From Dryococelus australis (taxonomy: Eukaryota > Arthropoda > Insecta > Phasmatodea > Phasmatidae), in NCBI GenBank assembly GCA_029891345.1, contig CM057002.1, positions 62,548,777 to 62,612,776 on the forward strand: a stretch of 64,000 nt of DNA. The letters are read 5' to 3'. The translations under genes and the position numbers were made by a program. Numbering within the stretch: position 1 is the first letter of the stretch; every line of letters begins with the position of its first letter. The notes under the pieces are model-generated. The model worked only from the letters and a program-made list of their open reading frames with translations. It searched no databases and had not been told where the DNA came from. Below are positions 60,314 through 64,000 of the stretch, piece after piece.

Positions 60314-61395
60314 GTAGAGCCGGCTTTAACAGGAGCATTGGACAGTTTCTTTCCTCAACCTACTATCGACGAGACGTTGAACCATTCCTGCCTACTAAAG
60401 CCTACAACACACAATACACTTTTGTGAAACTGATTAACTAATATTGCTTCTAGCATCTTTAACAAATTTGCCGCGACTAACAGAAACATCAGTGTCCACC
60501 AACAGACTGGATTGACAGGCGAGCACAAAAATAAAATAATAAAAAGATTAAAAACGTTTTGTAGACACCAATAAGAATTTTTGGTCAGCACAAGTTATTT
60601 CAGTACATTCAGTACATTCCATAACAATTTAGTCGAATGGTTATGGACACAATATTTAATGCACAGTAAAATGGGATTTTTAAGCACTTTCTATGAAGGT
60701 TGCAAACTGTGTACAGTGAAAATAAGCAATCGTAATTTGCAATAAAAGTAAAAACCAGTTGCAAAATTTCTTGTAAAATAACATAATTTACTTCTTTATG
60801 ACTTTATATTGCTAGTAGCATTTGGAAGGAGTTTAAAGAGAATCAACCACCACCTAGGAACCTTGTACATTTCTAAGCATTGTTTTTAATGACTTCAAAC
60901 CCAATTAGTTGTTAATGTTACAATTTTTATTTGTAATTGCCCTTCTAAAATAACTAGCTAAGTGAACTCCTTACTTAATCCTCTGCTTAATTAAGAGGAT
61001 TCAACACAGCTGCTGAACATGTGCATTTTCATTGGAGGTCCTCCTGACATACACAGTGACGTGTATAAAATTTCCACAAAGAAAATTTTGTGCCAGCCGT
61101 TCAACAATAATTCTTTGAATTAACGACCACGGTAAAAGATTCTTGTAAGTTTCTATTCATAATTTGAGTAACTGTACTTCTCGTATACTTGTAATAATAA
61201 TATTTAAAATGTCTGTCTTGATGTTTCTTGAATTTGGTTTGATCAAAAGCATCTAATTTATCTCACCTAAAAACTTTGTCGCTTTATCTCCCACTCTCCT
61301 CGTTAATATTTTTAAAAGGAAAACTGCTATTACCGTACGAGTGATGGATCGTTTTCGCGATGCGCGAGTAACAACACAATTACGGGCCATATAAG

Positions 61396-61432
<37 letters not shown>

Positions 61433-62750
61433 CAAACCATTAGGTCTGAAAAGTACTTATTACATAATATATGAGCTTAGACAGTTGAGCCCTTGGGGGT
61501 AGTTTCAGTTGTCGTACTGCATAAGCAGAAGGTAGCCGTAAATTACGACGTGTCAGCAGCTGCCAGTAATGTTACCCAGGGGAAAGCAATGTTCGTACTG
61601 GAGCTAGTTTCTGACCGTGAACATGATTTTAGGTTTTCTGCAGATTGCCATAAACAAGCTATTATATTCGGGGAAGTGTTTTGAGGGGTTAATTATGTTC
61701 TTCAGCTGTGACAGATTTATAGTTTTTAGTACCTGATGAACCTTTCTAAATGTTACGTTGTGAAATGACAAAATTTCTTTGATCATCGACATAATGGTTC
61801 ATCATTCAAAGTGTAGTACCGGAATCTATCACAAAGATTACTGAACCATTGTACAACCAAAATGTAAGGTTATCATTGTCGTTAACATATAGATCAAACC
61901 AAAACTTAATTTTTGTCAAACCTACGTTGCAGTGGTTCATATTTAACGGTGCATTCTGGGGCAACAAAAGATGTGTTAAAGCTAGGAAAGTGTTCTTAGA
62001 GTGCACGGGCTGAGGTTGCAGTGACCAATATTATATGTGTGAAATGAGAATTTTTGAGTAATACTACATAGTTCAAACCGCCGTAGGGACACAGTTCACT
62101 GTTTACTTAAATAAAAGCTTTGAAATTTTTGCAGGTTTTTTTTTCTTTCGATTTAGAGTCCTACTAGGATAACTCTATTCATATAGAACGTGATACACAT
62201 CTTTACCGCCTTCACGAAGCGTGAACATCACGGAAGCTGACACTGATTTAGGCAAGGTATAGAGATGTCGTTCTGGCCTGCCCAAAGTATTGGCGAAAAG
62301 GTAGTGGAATAAGATGAAATGGGAGTACTCCGCGAAAACCCTCTCGCCACGGCAGTGTCCGTTACACTTCATGTCCACCGAGCGTGGGTTTTGAAGCGGG
62401 AACTACAAAAATAGGAGGTCAGAACCGAAACGTAAGTCATCCGAGGGTATGTAATTCGACAAAGAAATGGTTTACGAGACTCCTTGTCTGCTGGAAAACC
62501 AAACGTAAACCAAATTCCAGTGTTTGAACTGCGTGACCTTGAAAGTTCTGTTGGCATTCCGTGAACCATTAGCTGGACACAATCGCAGAAAACAAGAATC
62601 AGCGCACCTCTTATTTTGTCTATGACATTATATAGATAATTAACGGACAAATAAAAATTTTCAAATCAATCACTTGAAAAAAAAAACAGCAACCAAACAT
62701 AGACGTATTCTTGGCCTTGTTTCATTCAAAATTAATTTTTTAAGCTTTTC
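60314..62750. other. Non-coding DNA
   Basis: No gene is recognised. A (GA)n run lies at 61399-61431. Confidence 0.45.
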
Positions 62751-62755
62751 AGATC

Positions 62756-63003
62756 TATGGAGAGGAGTAGGTGACTCTTGACATGGAGGGTTTTGAGAGC
62801 CGATGAGGGTGAAGAGAGGCAAGAGTATATCAGAGCCGGAATGTAAGGGCGGGGGAAATGAGAGATCCTAGAGAAAACCCACCGACCAGCGGTATCGTCC
62901 AGCGCTATTGCCAAGTGCAAAAATACGGGAGCGACCCCACCGCGAATCGAACTAGGGTCACCTCGGAAGGAGGCGAGCGCTCTAGCCACTGTTCCACCAC
63001 TGC
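62756..63003 (-). repeat. tRNA-derived SINE, copy 7
   Basis: In reverse complement: a GTGGAACAGTGGCTAGAGC head, AGTTCGATTCGCGG (B box), GGTGGGTTTTCTCTAGGATC and ATCGGCTCTCAAAACCCTC. It is the most diverged copy. Confidence 0.85.
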
Positions 63004-63640
63004 ATCACGATGTCGTGGGCAGGCCTTCGTTCGACGGCCCCCCTGAACACGCCATAACACTTGAGCAGAGTCAGGACATATGCAGTTGACGCAAACGGGG
63101 CTTGCTTTGCCAAACCCCGGTGAGCAAGAATCCTTTATACCAGCCAGGGAACCAGCCCAGGCTGTGCTACGCGACGCCGATATGAGGGCAATGTAGAGTG
63201 GCGGAAGGCGTCCTTCTCCATGTGACGCCGGCTGAGATGGACGTCACAACAAGCCTTCTGTTGCTTAACCCGCCATACTTCAACAGCCTCCGGGTACTTC
63301 TCAAGACGGGAAAAACACAGTGCACTAAATGGCTCTCAATACGGTAGATAATATAGTTACAATAACAATGCTCCCCCGACCTTTCAGTATTTCATGTAAC
63401 GTCAGGATATCCAATTATATAACCAGATAGTAACCCTATAACACTTTATATTTATTTACTCAATATTTCTCTACCGTCATGAGTTACCCTCTAAGTTAAT
63501 AACTTCATGTGAGGAGTCAGTATAATATAAAATAGAACAGTAATATTACAGAAGTGAAACAGCTACTTCTATCTCAATCTCAAGTAGCACACGCCAGCGA
63601 AATGGCATCACATGCCAGCAATGTGTTTGGACGCTGTTCG
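63004..63640. other. Non-coding DNA, nothing recognised
   Basis: 63030-63300 is of mixed composition and without a motif-bearing frame; the rest is AT-rich. Confidence 0.4.
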
Positions 63641-63679
63641 CCATTCAGCGATTGATAACTTACTCGACTGAGTCCGTTC

Positions 63680-64000
63680 GCGGTTTCTTCATACTTTTTG
63701 AATCAAACCCTTGAGAAATCATTTCATGTACGGCGTGTTTGGTTATTTCATTAACATGCCATGTAGAGTATCACAAGCCTTTTAAACTTGTGTTAACATA
63801 AAATTGTTAAATTGAGGTTTTGCTTGTACTTTATATATATAGATAATAATATTTCATTTATAATTAATATGAATAACCAAAACAGGGTGAATGTAAGCGT
63901 GTTGGTAATGCATAGTACGAAATAGTTCTCATGTAAAATATTATTACATTAAGTGCGCATAAACACGGAGCATTGTCCCTTTGGTGTAATTTTATAGACA
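63680..64000 (+). repeat. AT-rich interspersed repeat, copy at right edge
   Basis: ACTTTTTGAATCAAACCCTT through CTTTGGTGTAATTTTATAGA matches 5995-6365. It runs to the window edge and lacks the inserted TIR-only element seen in copy 1. Confidence 0.6.

Overview
The window looks like a piece of a large, repeat-rich insect nuclear genome. It is AT-rich, almost free of long reading frames, and packed with tRNA-derived SINEs, hAT and Tc1/mariner miniature elements, LINE remains, microsatellites and minisatellites. The only host coding sequence I can name is one exon at the extreme left edge, on the minus strand. It encodes the second half of an immunoglobulin V-set domain of the Dpr (defective proboscis extension response) neuronal cell-surface family. 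The rest of the window lies upstream of that exon on its coding strand, so it is probably a very long Dpr intron and/or 5' intergenic DNA. Repeat density and intron size suggest a big-genome insect (polyneopteran-like), but the sequence does not fix the order or species.

Layout. 5-218: Dpr exon. 219-4650: AT-rich non-coding DNA with one promoter-like patch near 2195. 4660-6850: two mariner transposase 3' fragments in opposite orientation, around a 0.67-kb repeat with a small ORF (second copy near 32 kb) and a low-copy AT-rich repeat (again at 51 kb and at the right edge). 8427-9808: a nearly full-length, lightly decayed Tc1 element. 11.9-17.05 kb: a dense cluster of hAT-type MITEs, most with recognisable 8-bp target duplications. 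17.6-23.3 kb: SINEs, another MITE and a Tc1 fragment. 24.2-25.0 kb: a zinc-finger-like reading frame. 26.1-27.0 kb: a Tc1 remnant with a hAT MITE inserted in it. 30.9-38.3 kb: a 24-bp tandem array, SINEs, TA-flanked MITEs, a perfect 37-bp-arm hairpin and a TA-cored foldback. 40.6-41.2 kb: a TATA/initiator candidate promoter and non-coding exon on the Dpr strand. 43.2-44.6 kb: a putative non-autonomous element carrying a 33-bp minisatellite. 47-55 kb: foldbacks, MITEs and a SINE. 56.0-57.8 kb: a decayed R1-like LINE. 58.2-59.6 kb: a second SINE type and a 697-bp mariner snap-back palindrome. 60.0 kb: a hAT MITE with a perfect 8-bp duplication. 62.8 kb: the last SINE.

I found no operon, CRISPR array, rRNA gene, intact tRNA gene or intact virus-like element. 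The most interesting content is structural: a MITE hot spot whose families share one terminal grammar, palindromes built from transposon ends, a TIR-only element, and a repeated short ORF of unknown function. All assignments rest on reading the sequence; no database search was run.
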